DNA of 64,000 nucleotides from Thermosyntropha sp. (GTDB taxonomy: Bacteria; Bacillota; Syntrophomonadia; Syntrophomonadales; Syntrophomonadaceae). Of this stretch, positions 1 through 8,029 are shown piece after piece. Every line of letters begins with the position of its first letter. Position 1 is the stretch's first letter. Both the position numbers and the translations under genes were made by a program. The stretch lies in assembly GCF_017656155.1 (NCBI RefSeq), contig NZ_JACDOH010000008.1, positions 37,753 to 101,752 of the forward strand, read 5' to 3'. The notes beneath the pieces are model-generated. The model saw only the letters and a list, made by a program, of their open reading frames with translations, searched no databases and was not told the DNA's origin.

Positions 1-1
1 A

Positions 2-535
2 ACTGTTATACTGGCTATTTATCTGCTGGCTGGAGCAGGAACAGCTTATGAAAAAATAAGAGCTATAGTAGCAGCGGCTGTAACTGCCCTGGTATTGTTC
101 CTGGCGGCTAGATTTTTAGGAGCAGAACCGGAGCAGATATTTATTGATCCTATATATATTTATCCGATAGTTGCAGGTATAGTTGGATACCTGGCAGGAA
201 GATCCAGAAGAGGGGCTTTCTTTGCAGCAGTAATAGGGGTATTAGCCCTTGATATTGGACAGTATGTATATCTGGTAACTAACAATATCAGAGGAACGGT
301 TGCAGTTGGTGGGGGTGGGGCTTTTGATTCTCTGGTTTTTGCCGGAATACTAGCAGTTTTATTGGCTGAAATTATAGGTGAAACCTTGGAAAGAATACAG
401 GGGGGGCCGGATACCGATGACAGGCCAGAAGAACTTATACAGAATTTAAGAGAACCACAGCCGGCTGCTAAGCCTTTGGAAAGAGAAGGCTTTATGAATG
501 AGAGAGGAGGGGAAAATAATGAAAATCAGGAATAA
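2..535 (+). CDS. DUF1614 family membrane protein (5' end outside window)
   Basis: The frame is already open at base 2 and runs to a TAA at 533-535, so the start lies upstream of the window. The visible 177 residues hold several hydrophobic segments, a glycine-rich stretch followed by FDSLVFAGILAVLLAE, and a hydrophilic tail rich in Glu, Pro and Asn. The glycine-rich loop followed by a membrane helix recalls the DUF1614 family of clostridial membrane proteins, which I remember as being found beside spoIIP. The family assignment is from memory of its pattern and its neighbours, not a search. The function is unknown. The last codons overlap the start region of spoIIP, which suggests one transcript and translational coupling. 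Confidence 0.65.
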   Translation, partial: TVILAIYLLAGAGTAYEKIRAIVAAAVTALVLFLAARFLGAEPEQIFIDPIYIYPIVAGIVGYLAGRSRRGAFFAAVIGVLALDIGQYVYLVTNNIRGTVAVGGGGAFDSLVFAGILAVLLAEIIGETLERIQGGPDTDDRPEELIQNLREPQPAAKPLEREGFMNERGGENNENQE

Positions 536-1601
536 ACTTTTTATTTTAATTTTTCTTTCTGCTTTTATTTTAACCTTAAATCCAGCTTCGCTGTGTGCTC
601 ATGAGGAAACCCCAGCAGGGCAGCATTATACACTGGTTGATGAACATAACAATATAATCCATCAAACTTCTATTAAAGTTCATGTAGGAGATGAATATAT
701 AAGTGAAGATAACTCCAGATATGAAGTGGTAGAAATTATAGGGCATACTGCACGCTGTAGATATAAAGGCAAAGAAAAAATGCCTGAAATAAACTGGGAA
801 AAAGATAAAAACAAAACTGCCGAAAGAGACATTTTAGCTGAAAAGGCAGTTCCAACTGTTAGTGGAAAAAATAAACCGACTATTGCTGTATATTGCACTC
901 ATAGTGATGAATCATATGTGCCAACTGATGGTACTGAAAGTAAACCAGGAAATGGTGGTATTTATGATGTAGCTGAGGCCTTTGTCGGTGAACTTAGAAA
1001 AAATGGCTTTGAAGTTAAATACAGCAAAAACAATCATAATCCTCATGATATTAATGCTTATAGTCGTTCAAGAAGAACGGCAATAAAACTTTTAAAAGAA
1101 AATCCGGAAATTATATTTGATGTTCACAGGGATGCAGTTCCCCCACAGCAGTATCAGGCTAATGTTGAAGGAAAGGAAGTTACCAAGGTTAAACTGGTAG
1201 TAGGAAGATCTAATCCTAATTCCAAAACTAATCTGGAGTTTGCCAAAAGGATTAAAACGGTTATGGACAAACAGAAACCTGGACTTTCTAATGGAATATT
1301 TATAGGTAAAGGAGATTATAACCAGGATTTAAGCCCTAGGGCAATGCTTATAGAAGTTGGCGCCCATACCAATGATAAAAATGATGCAATAGAAGGAATA
1401 AAAGAGTTTGCTAATATTATGCCTACTCTTTTAAGGGTAGAAGGACAGGGGGCACCTCCTGCTCAAAAGCCTTTATCTCAGAATCGGGAAGAAAATAAAA
1501 GCGCTTATAGTACTATTATAGGTATTATTGTAGTCTTGGCAGCAGCTGTAGGAGGATATTATCTTTTAAATCAAGGGTCGGCAGGTAAGCGTAATGGATA
1601 A
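519..1601 (+). CDS. spoIIP: Stage II sporulation protein P
   Basis: SpoIIP is a peptidoglycan amidase/endopeptidase that works with SpoIID and SpoIIM during engulfment of the forespore. The 360-residue product has an N-terminal signal/anchor helix (about residues 6-25), the family core from about 125 to 310 with TIAVYCTHSDESYVP, IIFDVHRDAVP and AMLIEVGAHTND, and a C-terminal membrane helix near 330-350. The conserved His and Glu residues of the amidase metal site are visible in these motifs. An ATG at 498 would give seven extra residues, but AGAGGAGGGG at 503-512 is correctly spaced only for the ATG at 519. It overlaps the upstream gene, and its last bases overlap the YIEGIA gene, consistent with one sporulation operon, probably under sigma-E. 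Confidence 0.93.
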   Translation: MKIRNKLFILIFLSAFILTLNPASLCAHEETPAGQHYTLVDEHNNIIHQTSIKVHVGDEYISEDNSRYEVVEIIGHTARCRYKGKEKMPEINWEKDKNKTAERDILAEKAVPTVSGKNKPTIAVYCTHSDESYVPTDGTESKPGNGGIYDVAEAFVGELRKNGFEVKYSKNNHNPHDINAYSRSRRTAIKLLKENPEIIFDVHRDAVPPQQYQANVEGKEVTKVKLVVGRSNPNSKTNLEFAKRIKTVMDKQKPGLSNGIFIGKGDYNQDLSPRAMLIEVGAHTNDKNDAIEGIKEFANIMPTLLRVEGQGAPPAQKPLSQNREENKSAYSTIIGIIVVLAAAVGGYYLLNQGSAGKRNG

Positions 1602-2484
1602 GTATGGTGAAGTAATTTTTATGGGGGTTTTAGCTGGGTTTTTATCAAGGCTTTTAACCCTGCGCAGTGATTACAGACATTACCCAGCATTTCCTCATGG
1701 ATATTTTACCCATTTGGCTTTAGGGTTTATTGCTTCCTGTTTAGGGGCAGTAGCAGTTCCTGCTATAGCAAAACCGGATTATACAGCGGTGACTTTCCTC
1801 GTTCTGGCTGCCCAGCAATTTAGGGAAATAAGAAATATGGAAAGAGAGACTATGACCAGGCTGGAAGAAACTAAACTGGTAAGACGGGGAACGGACTATA
1901 TTGAGGGAATTGCTAGGGTTTTTGAGGCTAGAAATTACCTGGCTATACTTACTGCTTTAATTACCAGTGGGGCAGCCCATCTTTTAGGTTGGCAGTATGC
2001 AATACTGACAGGGATAGTTTCGATTTATTTATCGATACGTCTTATGCGTGGTGCATATATAGGAGATATAGCAGAAGTTGAAGATGCCGATCTGCATTTT
2101 GAAGGAAGCCTTTTAATGGTAGAAGACGTGGTAATAATGAATGTAGGTCTTCCTGACACCCGACAAAAAATCTTAGAAGAAGGGATAGGGGTTTTAATAA
2201 AACCTAAAGATGATAATGCCCGACTTACCTTGCATAACCCAGGTCAGCGCATGGCGATAATTCATGATGTAGTATCTATTTTAGGAACCAAGGTGGATAT
2301 AAATGAAACCGAAGTAATCCCTATGGCTAGAAAACATGTAGATAAAGGTTATTTAGCTTTTTTTGTTCTTCCCAATGAACCTGACCGGGAAATACTTAAA
2401 CAGGTTATAAGAAATGTTCCGCTAATTGAAACGGCCCAGGGAACTGCTTTAAAGAGTTTTTACGGAAGAAAGGCGGCGGATTGA
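1594..2484 (+). CDS. YIEGIA domain membrane protein
   Basis: The 296-residue protein carries the signature YIEGIARVFEARNYLA near residue 105, which names the YIEGIA family of spore-former membrane proteins. Hydrophobic segments lie around residues 7-20, 40-75 and 112-150, followed by a soluble C-terminal half of about 140 residues with a predicted alpha/beta character. The function of the family is not established. It begins inside the end of spoIIP (8-base overlap) and its TGA overlaps the ATG of the next gene by one base, so the three are translationally coupled. Placement in this cluster points to a sporulation role, which is an inference. Confidence 0.85.
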   Translation: MDKYGEVIFMGVLAGFLSRLLTLRSDYRHYPAFPHGYFTHLALGFIASCLGAVAVPAIAKPDYTAVTFLVLAAQQFREIRNMERETMTRLEETKLVRRGTDYIEGIARVFEARNYLAILTALITSGAAHLLGWQYAILTGIVSIYLSIRLMRGAYIGDIAEVEDADLHFEGSLLMVEDVVIMNVGLPDTRQKILEEGIGVLIKPKDDNARLTLHNPGQRMAIIHDVVSILGTKVDINETEVIPMARKHVDKGYLAFFVLPNEPDREILKQVIRNVPLIETAQGTALKSFYGRKAAD

Positions 2485-2678
2485 TGGATACCAAAATAGC
2501 CGAATATATTTTAGCTATTGTTACCAGAGACCTGACTAAAGTAGCAGGGGGAGGATGTCCTGTTTTTTTAGCGGAGGATGAAAAAGAACAAGAAAAGATG
2601 GCTTTGCTTTTAGCCCGAGTGTTAGGTGGAGTTGTACATGATTTAGAAAATGGAGTTTATTTTATATGCAAACATTAA
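2484..2678 (+). CDS. Capping complex subunit for YIEGIA
   Basis: This 64-residue protein (MDTKIAEYILAIVTRDLTKV...) directly follows the YIEGIA gene in a TGATG overlap, the usual arrangement for the small family that databases call the capping complex subunit for YIEGIA. A TTG at 2481 is also in frame, but the ATG at 2484 is the natural coupled start. It has two Cys residues (in GGGCPVF and FICKH) and no membrane segment. It probably forms a complex with the YIEGIA protein; this follows from the family name and adjacency, not from motifs. Confidence 0.75.
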   Translation: MDTKIAEYILAIVTRDLTKVAGGGCPVFLAEDEKEQEKMALLLARVLGGVVHDLENGVYFICKH

Positions 2679-2795
2679 ATAAAAAAAGAAAAATGCAGAT
2701 TTTAAAATGTAAATTCATTTAAAAGGATTAAATTCCCGAAAATCAATCTTTATAGCTATTGCATGGAATTAATAAAGATAGTATCTAATAGATAG

Positions 2796-2836
2796 AAGGT
2801 CAAATAAAGTCAAAAAGAAAAATAAGGTCAAATAAA
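2796..2836 (+). repeat. Two direct copies of a 13-bp motif upstream of hsp20
   Basis: AAGGTCAAATAAA occurs at 2796-2808 and again at 2824-2836, 28 bases apart start to start, just before the hsp20 Shine-Dalgarno sequence. The second copy runs into AAGGAGGG. They may be regulatory or a small local duplication. No CIRCE-type inverted repeat was seen. Confidence 0.4.
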
Positions 2837-2850
2837 AGGAGGGATGTTGA

Positions 2851-3303
2851 ATGTTTGGAGGTTTAACACCGTTCAACCGCAGAAGAGGAGATTTAGGGAG
2901 AAGAGGTTTTGAGGTTTTTGACCCCCAGGAAGTAATGGAAAGCTTTTTCAACGATTTCTTTTTCCCCAATTTTTATCAGCCCCACTATATGAAGGCAGAC
3001 ATAAGGGAAAATGAAAGCGAATATGTGGTAGAAGTTGAAATGCCAGGTGTAAACAAGGAACAGATAAATATTGAACTCAGGGATGATAGGCTTACTATTT
3101 CTGTAAATCAGAATGAAGAAATAAAAGAAGAGACTGCTAACTATATCCGCAGAGAAAGACGCTCTGGCTCTATGAGTAGAACCTTTTTGGTAGAAGATGT
3201 AGATGAAGAAAAGGTATCTGCCAAGCTTAAGGATGGAGTCCTTTCTATTGTACTTCCCAAGAGAAATGAAGGTAAAAAGAGACGCAGAATTGATATAGAA
3301 TAA
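2851..3303 (+). CDS. hsp20: Small heat shock protein, Hsp20 family
   Basis: The 150-residue protein has the alpha-crystallin domain at about residues 42-135, with VEVEMPGVNKEQINIEL and the closing signature AKLKDGVLSIVLPK. The N-terminal arm is rich in Arg, Phe and Gly and is shorter than in many homologues. It is an ATP-independent cytoplasmic chaperone that holds unfolding proteins. AGGAGGG at 2837-2843 sets the start at 2851. It is flanked by its own leader and by a hairpin terminator, so it is probably transcribed alone rather than with the sporulation genes. Confidence 0.93.
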   Translation: MFGGLTPFNRRRGDLGRRGFEVFDPQEVMESFFNDFFFPNFYQPHYMKADIRENESEYVVEVEMPGVNKEQINIELRDDRLTISVNQNEEIKEETANYIRRERRSGSMSRTFLVEDVDEEKVSAKLKDGVLSIVLPKRNEGKKRRRIDIE

Positions 3304-3320
3304 TAGAATAATTTTGGACG

Positions 3321-3359
3321 GCTGGGCTTGATGCCTGGCTTTTATTTTGTTTTTATTTG
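3321..3359 (+). terminator. Rho-independent terminator after hsp20
   Basis: GCTGGGC and GCCTGGC form a 7-bp stem with two G-U pairs around TTGAT, followed by a T-rich run. Confidence 0.6.
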
Positions 3360-3455
3360 ACTTAATATTTTATTATTGATGAAGCAACTAACTTGCTAAA
3401 GGAAGAATTTTATTAGATAATTGTTAAGAACAAAAAGCTTTGGAGAGATTTAGTT

Positions 3456-4757
3456 GTGAGTGCCTTGATTGTTGAAATAATAGAAAACAGTATTGCAGAA
3501 GAGATAGGATTGGAAAAGGGAGATGAACTTCTTACTATAAATGGACAGAATGTTAATGATATTTTAGATTATAAGTTTTATTCTCAGGACGAGTTTGTTC
3601 AACTTGAAGTAAAGAAAAATAACGGTGAAATATGGACAATTGATGTCGAAAAGGATTGGGACGAAGATTTGGGAATTATATTTGACAGCATAGTATTTGA
3701 TCGCATGAAAGTATGTAAGAATCGCTGTATATTCTGCTTTGTAGATCAGATGCCTCCTGGAATGAGAAAGACTTTGTATGTTAAAGACGATGATTATCGT
3801 TATTCTTTTATCTGCGGCAATTTTATCACTCTTACTAACTTGAAGGAAAAGGACTGGAATAAAATATTGTCTATGCGCTTAAGCCCTTTGTATGTTTCGG
3901 TACACTGCATGGATCCGGAACTGAGAGCTAAGATGCTTAATAATCCAAAGGCTAAAAATATAATATCTGATTTAAAGAGGCTTAAAGATGCCGGAATAGA
4001 AGTGCATACCCAGATAGTGTTATGTCCGGGAATTAATGATGGAGAAGTCTTGATAAATAGCATAGAAAAGCTGGCTTCTTTTTATCCTTCAGTTTGTTCG
4101 ATAGGAATTGTTCCGGTAGGGCTTACCGGATACAGGGATAAACTTATGCCTCTTAGAACTTTTACACCTGAAGAAGCGAGAGTGATTATTGATTTGACTG
4201 ACAGATATCAGCAAAGATTTCGAGAGGAGTTAGGAATTGGGCTGGTATATCTGGCAGATGAGTTTTTTATAAAGGCAGGAAAACCTTTTCCCAAAGGAGA
4301 GTATTATGATGATTACTGTCAGATTGAAAACGGAATAGGACTTGCCCGAATTTTATTGGATGAATTTGAAGAACTTGTCCATGATCTGCCATCTAAAATA
4401 GAGCCGCGCGAAGTGTTTTTAGTTACTGGCTTTTCAGGAGTTCCAGTTCTTACGCCTATTGTGGAAAGGCTTAACCATATAGAAGGTTTATCATTAGAGC
4501 TTATTCCGGTGGAAAATAAGTTTTTCGGAGGATATGTTACAGTTACCGGACTTTTGACCGGTCGTGATATTATTGATGCATTAGGTGATAAATATAAAGG
4601 TAAGAAGGTAATTATTCCCCGTATAGTATGCAAGGAAGGGGAAGATGTCCTTTTAGACGATGTAAGTCTTAAAGAAATAGAGGATAAAACTGGTGCTGAG
4701 ATTTATACGGTTGATGGAAGTGCCTTTTCTTTGGTAGAGACTATTTTGTATGATTGA
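3456..4757 (+). CDS. PDZ plus radical-SAM-like DUF512 family protein
   Basis: The 433-residue protein starts with a PDZ-like segment (about residues 4-60, EEIGLEKGDELLTINGQNV) and then has a CKNRCIFCFVDQMP cluster at Cys87, Cys91 and Cys94. This CX3CX2C pattern is typical of radical-SAM proteins and should hold a [4Fe-4S] cluster. The C-terminal half matches the DUF512 family often found beside der in clostridia. The substrate and reaction are unknown. The start is a GTG preceded by TGGAGAGA. The gap to der is 39 bases, so the two probably share a transcript. Confidence 0.85.
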   Translation: MSALIVEIIENSIAEEIGLEKGDELLTINGQNVNDILDYKFYSQDEFVQLEVKKNNGEIWTIDVEKDWDEDLGIIFDSIVFDRMKVCKNRCIFCFVDQMPPGMRKTLYVKDDDYRYSFICGNFITLTNLKEKDWNKILSMRLSPLYVSVHCMDPELRAKMLNNPKAKNIISDLKRLKDAGIEVHTQIVLCPGINDGEVLINSIEKLASFYPSVCSIGIVPVGLTGYRDKLMPLRTFTPEEARVIIDLTDRYQQRFREELGIGLVYLADEFFIKAGKPFPKGEYYDDYCQIENGIGLARILLDEFEELVHDLPSKIEPREVFLVTGFSGVPVLTPIVERLNHIEGLSLELIPVENKFFGGYVTVTGLLTGRDIIDALGDKYKGKKVIIPRIVCKEGEDVLLDDVSLKEIEDKTGAEIYTVDGSAFSLVETILYD

Positions 4758-4796
4758 TTTGCGAAGAAGTAGAATAAGGAATATGGAGGATCGATT

Positions 4797-6125
4797 ATGG
4801 CAAAACCGGTAGTGGCTATTGTAGGTAGACCTAATGTAGGCAAATCTACTTTGTTTAACCGTCTTATAGGCGCAAGAAAAGCAATAGTTGAAGATATACC
4901 CGGGATTACAAGGGATAGGATTTATGATACTGCCGAATGGGAAGGGCGGGAATTTATTGTTATTGATACTGGTGGAATAAGGTTTGATGAAGGCGATATA
5001 TTTGCGGCCGAAGTTAAGATGCAGGCTGAACTTGCTATTGAAGAAGCTGATGTTATTTTGTTTGTTGTAGACAGCCAGATTGGAATTACTCCAGAGGATG
5101 AACAGGTTGCAGAGATGTTGCGTAAATCGAAAAAACCGGTGGTTCTGGCTGCCAATAAAGTGGAAAATTTTACAAAGCAGCTTGATTATTATGAGTTTTA
5201 TCAGCTGGGATTGGGAGATCCTGTACCTGTATCTGCCATCCACGGTATGAATACCAATGACCTTTTAGATGCGGTTGTAACAAAGTTTCCTTCTCTTGAT
5301 GAACCTGAAGAGGATGATGATGCAATAAAGATTGCGGTTGTAGGGCGTCCCAATGTGGGCAAATCATCCCTGGTTAATGCTTTGCTCGGTGAAAAAAGGG
5401 TTATTGTAAGTGACATGCCTGGCACTACACGGGATGCTATTGATACTCCTTTTACTTATAATGGCCGTAATTATATTCTTATAGATACAGCAGGTATAAG
5501 AAAAAGGTCTAAAATTAAAGATGCTACTGAAAAATACAGCGTGATAAGGGCTTTGCGAAGTGTGGATAGAGCCGATGTGGTTCTTATAATGCTTGATGCA
5601 GTTGAAGGTGTAACTGAGCAGGACAAGAGGATTGCAGGATATGTGCATGAACAGGCTAAAGCTAACATAGTTGTAGTTAATAAGTGGGATTTGGTAGTTA
5701 AAGATGAGCATACCATGAATCAATATGATAAAAGCATAAGAGATGAAATTAAGTTTTTGTCTTATTCTCCTATTTTGTATGTATCTGCGTTAACCAGGCA
5801 GAGAATTTTTAAAATTTTGGAGATAGTGGATTTTGTAGCAGAACAGCATCACCGAAGGATTACTACGGCTGAGCTTAACCGGGTAATAAATGAAGCAGTT
5901 ATGTTAAATCCCCTTCCCGGTGGCGGGGGCAAGAAAGTAAAGATTTTCTATACTACTCAGGTGAGAACTGCTCCGCCTACTTTTGTGTTTTTTTCCAACC
6001 ATCCTGAGCTTATTCATTTTTCTTACTTGAGGTATTTGGAAAATATCCTGCGCCAAAATTTTGGGTTTGAAGGAACTCCGATAAGGCTTTTAACCAGACA
6101 GAATGAAAAAAAAGAATTTAACTAA
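4797..6125 (+). CDS. der: Ribosome-assembly GTPase Der (EngA)
   Basis: Der is a double GTPase needed for maturation of the 50S ribosomal subunit. The 442 residues show two complete G domains, each starting with GRPNVGKS (near residues 9 and 183). Each has a G3 DTGG/DTAG motif, and NKVE/NKWD base-recognition motifs are present, followed by a KH-like C-terminal domain. The length is normal. It sits in the common clostridial order DUF512-der-plsY-gpsA and is preceded by ATGGAGGATCG. Confidence 0.97.
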   Translation: MAKPVVAIVGRPNVGKSTLFNRLIGARKAIVEDIPGITRDRIYDTAEWEGREFIVIDTGGIRFDEGDIFAAEVKMQAELAIEEADVILFVVDSQIGITPEDEQVAEMLRKSKKPVVLAANKVENFTKQLDYYEFYQLGLGDPVPVSAIHGMNTNDLLDAVVTKFPSLDEPEEDDDAIKIAVVGRPNVGKSSLVNALLGEKRVIVSDMPGTTRDAIDTPFTYNGRNYILIDTAGIRKRSKIKDATEKYSVIRALRSVDRADVVLIMLDAVEGVTEQDKRIAGYVHEQAKANIVVVNKWDLVVKDEHTMNQYDKSIRDEIKFLSYSPILYVSALTRQRIFKILEIVDFVAEQHHRRITTAELNRVINEAVMLNPLPGGGGKKVKIFYTTQVRTAPPTFVFFSNHPELIHFSYLRYLENILRQNFGFEGTPIRLLTRQNEKKEFN

Positions 6126-6216
6126 AAGGCTAAGAGCAAGGGAAGATTAAAGGTTTGTCGTATATTTAGAAATATATATGCCCTTTAATGTGAAATTCAA
6201 TTGGGGGAGGATAAAT

Positions 6217-6804
6217 GTGCAGAATTTAGGTGTGATAGTTTTGTGTTACTTGATAGGATCAATCCCTTTTTCTTTTATATTCAGCCGGTTGTGGGGTGAA
6301 GAGGATATTAGAAAAAAAGGCAGCGGAAATGTAGGTGCTACCAATGTTTTGCGCACTGCAGGGATTAAAGCGGCTTTGCCCGCTTTAATTGGTGACCTTT
6401 TAAAAGGTATTGTTGCTGCATTTTTGGGTATGAAAGCAGGAGGAGAAGTTTGGGCCTCAGTTTGTGCAGCTGCTGCTGTTATTGGACATTGTTATCCAGT
6501 TTTTTTGAGGTTTAAAGGAGGCAAAGGAGTAGCTACTGCTGGTGGAGTCGTTCTTTTTCTTATGCCAAAGATTTTAGGAATTTTAGCGCTTATTTTTATT
6601 GTGGTTGTAATTATATCCCGCTATGTTTCGTTAGGCTCAATTATAGCTGCTTTTATGTTTCCTATTATGGCTATAGTTTTAGACCAGCCTCTAAGTTATA
6701 TAATTCTGAGTGTTTTTCTGGCTTTCTTGGTAATATATAAGCATCGCGAAAATATTATGAGGTTGCGTCAGGGAAAAGAATTGAAATTGGGGCAGAAGGC
6801 TTAA
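6217..6804 (+). CDS. plsY: Glycerol-3-phosphate acyltransferase PlsY
   Basis: PlsY transfers an acyl group from acyl-phosphate to glycerol-3-phosphate in the membrane, the first step of phospholipid synthesis. The 195-residue protein has the family motifs YLIGSIPFSFIFSR, GSGNVGATNVLRT and RFKGGKGVAT, and about five membrane helices. An ATG at 6178 is in frame, but GGGGGAGG at 6203-6210 lies inside that extension and is spaced correctly for the GTG at 6217, which I take as the start. Its substrate partner, the glycerol-3-phosphate supplier gpsA, is the next gene. Confidence 0.95.
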   Translation: MQNLGVIVLCYLIGSIPFSFIFSRLWGEEDIRKKGSGNVGATNVLRTAGIKAALPALIGDLLKGIVAAFLGMKAGGEVWASVCAAAAVIGHCYPVFLRFKGGKGVATAGGVVLFLMPKILGILALIFIVVVIISRYVSLGSIIAAFMFPIMAIVLDQPLSYIILSVFLAFLVIYKHRENIMRLRQGKELKLGQKA

Positions 6805-6837
6805 AAATTTACAGGTATGGCCGGGAGGTTTAAATAG

Positions 6838-7869
6838 ATGAAAAAGGTGTGCATTATAGGTGCAGGTTCTTGGGGAACTGCCCAGGCTATCCTTTTGAGT
6901 ACTAATGCTGAAAGGGTAGTCTTATGGGGGAGAAAGGAAGACGGAGTAGAAGTTATAGAGAGAAGAAGGGAAAATGAAAGGTTTCTTCCCGGAGTAAAAT
7001 TACCGTCCAATATAGAAGTAAGTAAAGATATGTCTTATGCGCTTTCTGATGCGGATTTGATAGTTTTAGCAGTACCTGCCCAGGCAGTGCGAAAAGTAAC
7101 GAAAATGATGGCAGATTACTTGGAAAACCGCTCCTATCTGGTTATTACTGCCAAAGGTATAGAAACCGCTACCGGAATGCGCATGAGTCAGGTGGTGGAA
7201 GATGTCCTGGGCAAAGAGATAAAGAAACGGTTAGCGGTGTTGTCAGGGCCAAGTCATGCCGAAGAGGTGGCCAGGAAGGTTCCTACAGTAGTTACTGTGG
7301 CTGCATTTAATCGCGAAACTGCCTTTTATGTACAGGATGCTTTTATGACTTCATTTTTCCGTGTTTATACTAATCCTGATGTAGCTGGAGTAGAGCTGGG
7401 AGGAGCTTTAAAAAATATTATTGCTTTAGCGGCCGGGGTCGTTCAAGGGCTTAATTATGGAGACAATACCAAAGCAGCTCTTATCACCCGCGGTTTAACC
7501 GAGATAACCCGAATGGGAGTAGCATTGGGAGGAGATTCCAGAACTTTTTCAGGATTAAGCGGTATAGGGGATTTAGTTGTTACCTGTGGAAGCAGATATT
7601 CCCGTAATCTTAGGGCGGGAGAGCTTATAGCCAGGGGGTATTCCCTTGATGAAGTCCTGGAGAGGATAGGGATGGTAGTAGAAGGGGTTCATACTACCAG
7701 AATAGTTCATCATCTAGCCTGTGAAATGAATATAGAAATGCCCATAACCCATGCCTGTTATAACATACTTTATAATGGAAAGAGGCCTGAAGAAGAACTG
7801 GAAAATGTAATGAACCGCCGAAAAAAACATGAGATAGAAGATATAGTCCATGATATAGAAGGATGGTAA
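6838..7869 (+). CDS. gpsA: NAD(P)H-dependent glycerol-3-phosphate dehydrogenase
   Basis: GpsA reduces dihydroxyacetone phosphate to glycerol-3-phosphate for phospholipid synthesis. The 343 residues begin with the dinucleotide-binding motif CIIGAGSWGTAQA. LSGPSHAEEVA, the catalytic-lysine segment LGGALKNIIALAAG, and LSGIGDLVVTC are all typical of the family. The gene follows plsY by 33 bases and ends in a strong terminator, so der-plsY-gpsA probably form the end of one operon. Confidence 0.97.
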   Translation: MKKVCIIGAGSWGTAQAILLSTNAERVVLWGRKEDGVEVIERRRENERFLPGVKLPSNIEVSKDMSYALSDADLIVLAVPAQAVRKVTKMMADYLENRSYLVITAKGIETATGMRMSQVVEDVLGKEIKKRLAVLSGPSHAEEVARKVPTVVTVAAFNRETAFYVQDAFMTSFFRVYTNPDVAGVELGGALKNIIALAAGVVQGLNYGDNTKAALITRGLTEITRMGVALGGDSRTFSGLSGIGDLVVTCGSRYSRNLRAGELIARGYSLDEVLERIGMVVEGVHTTRIVHHLACEMNIEMPITHACYNILYNGKRPEEELENVMNRRKKHEIEDIVHDIEGW

Positions 7870-7903
7870 AAAGTGTGAATAAAAACCACACTTTTTTTCT
7901 TTT
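7868..7903 (+). terminator. Rho-independent terminator after gpsA
   Basis: AAAAAGTGTG at 7868-7877 pairs with CACACTTTTT at 7887-7896, and further T residues follow. It overlaps the gpsA stop codon. Confidence 0.85.
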
Positions 7904-7950
7904 CTGGTTATATTACCGAATATTGATAAATATATTTATACTGTTATAGC

Positions 7951-7980
7951 CTGAATTTGCTTGTGGGGTATCCATATATT
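7951..7980 (+). promoter_or_regulatory. Possible sigma-E-like promoter for spoIVA
   Basis: TGAATTT and CATATATT are separated by 15 bases, about 50 bases before the spoIVA start. CATATATT resembles the mother-cell sigma-E -10 element, and spoIVA is a classical sigma-E gene in Bacillus. The match is partial, so this is a suggestion only. Confidence 0.3.
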
Positions 7981-8029
7981 CGGAGGGATGGTGCCTTAAG
8001 AGTCTAAATCCGAGGGAGGGAGAAGCAGA

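Noticed and set aside
2796..2836. Direct repeats before hsp20 considered as a CRISPR remnant
   Set aside because: Only two 13-bp copies with a 15-bp gap and no leader or cas genes.
4653..5243. 196-codon minus-strand frame over der
   Set aside because: Antisense to the conserved Der G1 domain; the composition (Ile, Asn, Tyr, Ser) is typical of a shadow frame.
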